Source: Branchiostoma lanceolatum (lineage: Eukaryota; Chordata; Leptocardii; Amphioxiformes; Branchiostomatidae). From it: DNA of 64,000 nucleotides. Shown piece by piece: positions 63,790 to 64,000 of the stretch. Location: NCBI RefSeq assembly GCF_035083965.1, contig NC_089723.1, positions 35,781,193 to 35,845,192 of the forward strand, read 5' to 3'. A program made the position numbers and the translations under genes. Under the pieces are notes generated by a model. It made no database searches. It was not told the origin of the DNA and saw nothing but the letters and a program-made list of their open reading frames with translations. How positions within the stretch are numbered: position 1 is the first letter of the stretch; every line of letters begins with the position of its first letter.

Positions 63790-63894
63790 TTATTCTTCTA
63801 ATGACATAAACATGCCATCTACGTACGGCAAAGGATGTTCATTTAATAGCCGTACAGAACCTTCTTGCAGTTTACGAACTGCTTCAGAATCTAC
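63790..63894 (-). CDS. Putative terminal exon of an unidentified gene (partial)
   Basis: On the minus strand, after a CCCAG acceptor at 63,895-63,899, a phase-0 frame of 34 codons runs to TAA at 63,790-63,792 (VDSEAVRKLQEGSVRLLNEH ... MSLEE). An AATAAA signal lies 20 bp beyond (63,765-63,770), as expected for a last exon. The frame also stays open upstream of the acceptor to about 63,977 (VNDLIYACVMNNLRLTNTQ), so the exon may be longer. I do not recognise the family. The remaining exons would lie beyond 64,000. Confidence is limited because it rests on frame, splice site and signal only. Confidence 0.35.
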   Translation of the reverse strand, partial: VDSEAVRKLQEGSVRLLNEHPLPYVDGMFMSLEE

Positions 63895-64000
63895 CTGGGT
63901 ATTTGTAAGTCTCAGATTATTCATGACACATGCGTATATAAGGTCATTTACGATCGATTCCAAGTGCGCATGGCAAGGTCAAAGGTGAATACCTCTTACT

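Overview
The window reads as genomic DNA from an invertebrate chordate, most likely a lancelet (Branchiostoma). The reasons are many short exons with GT-AG introns, vertebrate-like gene families, a short-chain collagen C4-type gene, and introns packed with short inverted-repeat elements, tandem duplications and truncated retroposons. The species is an inference. There are no operons, ribosome binding sites or CRISPR arrays. I rebuilt every gene model by hand from splice sites, codon phase and family knowledge.

Layout. (1) 3,106-20,020 (+): an SLC44/CTL choline-transporter-like gene with 17 shared coding exons and three candidate alternative first exons. Two intron-containing tRNA-Phe genes lie among those first exons. 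(2) 24,451-30,969 (-): a complete 6-exon UBE2W ubiquitin-conjugating enzyme. (3) 32,761-39,934 (-): a complete 7-exon phosphotriesterase-related gene (PTER). Its first intron of about 3.7 kb holds (4) a whole opposite-strand gene, 36,538-39,339 (+), for a secreted short-chain-collagen-C4-like protein. (5) 41,602-49,317 (-): a 9-exon gene for a mostly helical 367-residue protein with one glycine/alanine-rich hydrophobic segment, which I do not recognise. (6) 51,526-55,337 (-) and 56,335-61,262 (-): two tandem paralogous zinc-dependent medium-chain polyol/alcohol dehydrogenases, 352 residues each, with identical intron positions and phases. (7) 63,790-63,894 (-): a possible terminal exon of a gene that enters from beyond the right edge.

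The rest is repeats: 3' ends of non-LTR retrotransposons, tRNA-derived SINEs, several MITE families (one inside another, and one hAT-like element with perfect 8-bp target duplications inside an older repeat), a 1.1-kb fold-back element and microsatellites. One theme recurs: at least six small tandem duplications copy an exon edge together with its splice site or stop codon, in several unrelated genes.

The genes are independent housekeeping or metabolic loci rather than one pathway: membrane choline transport, N-terminal ubiquitination, amidohydrolase-type hydrolysis, polyol oxidation and extracellular matrix. The two dehydrogenases are the only clear functional cluster.
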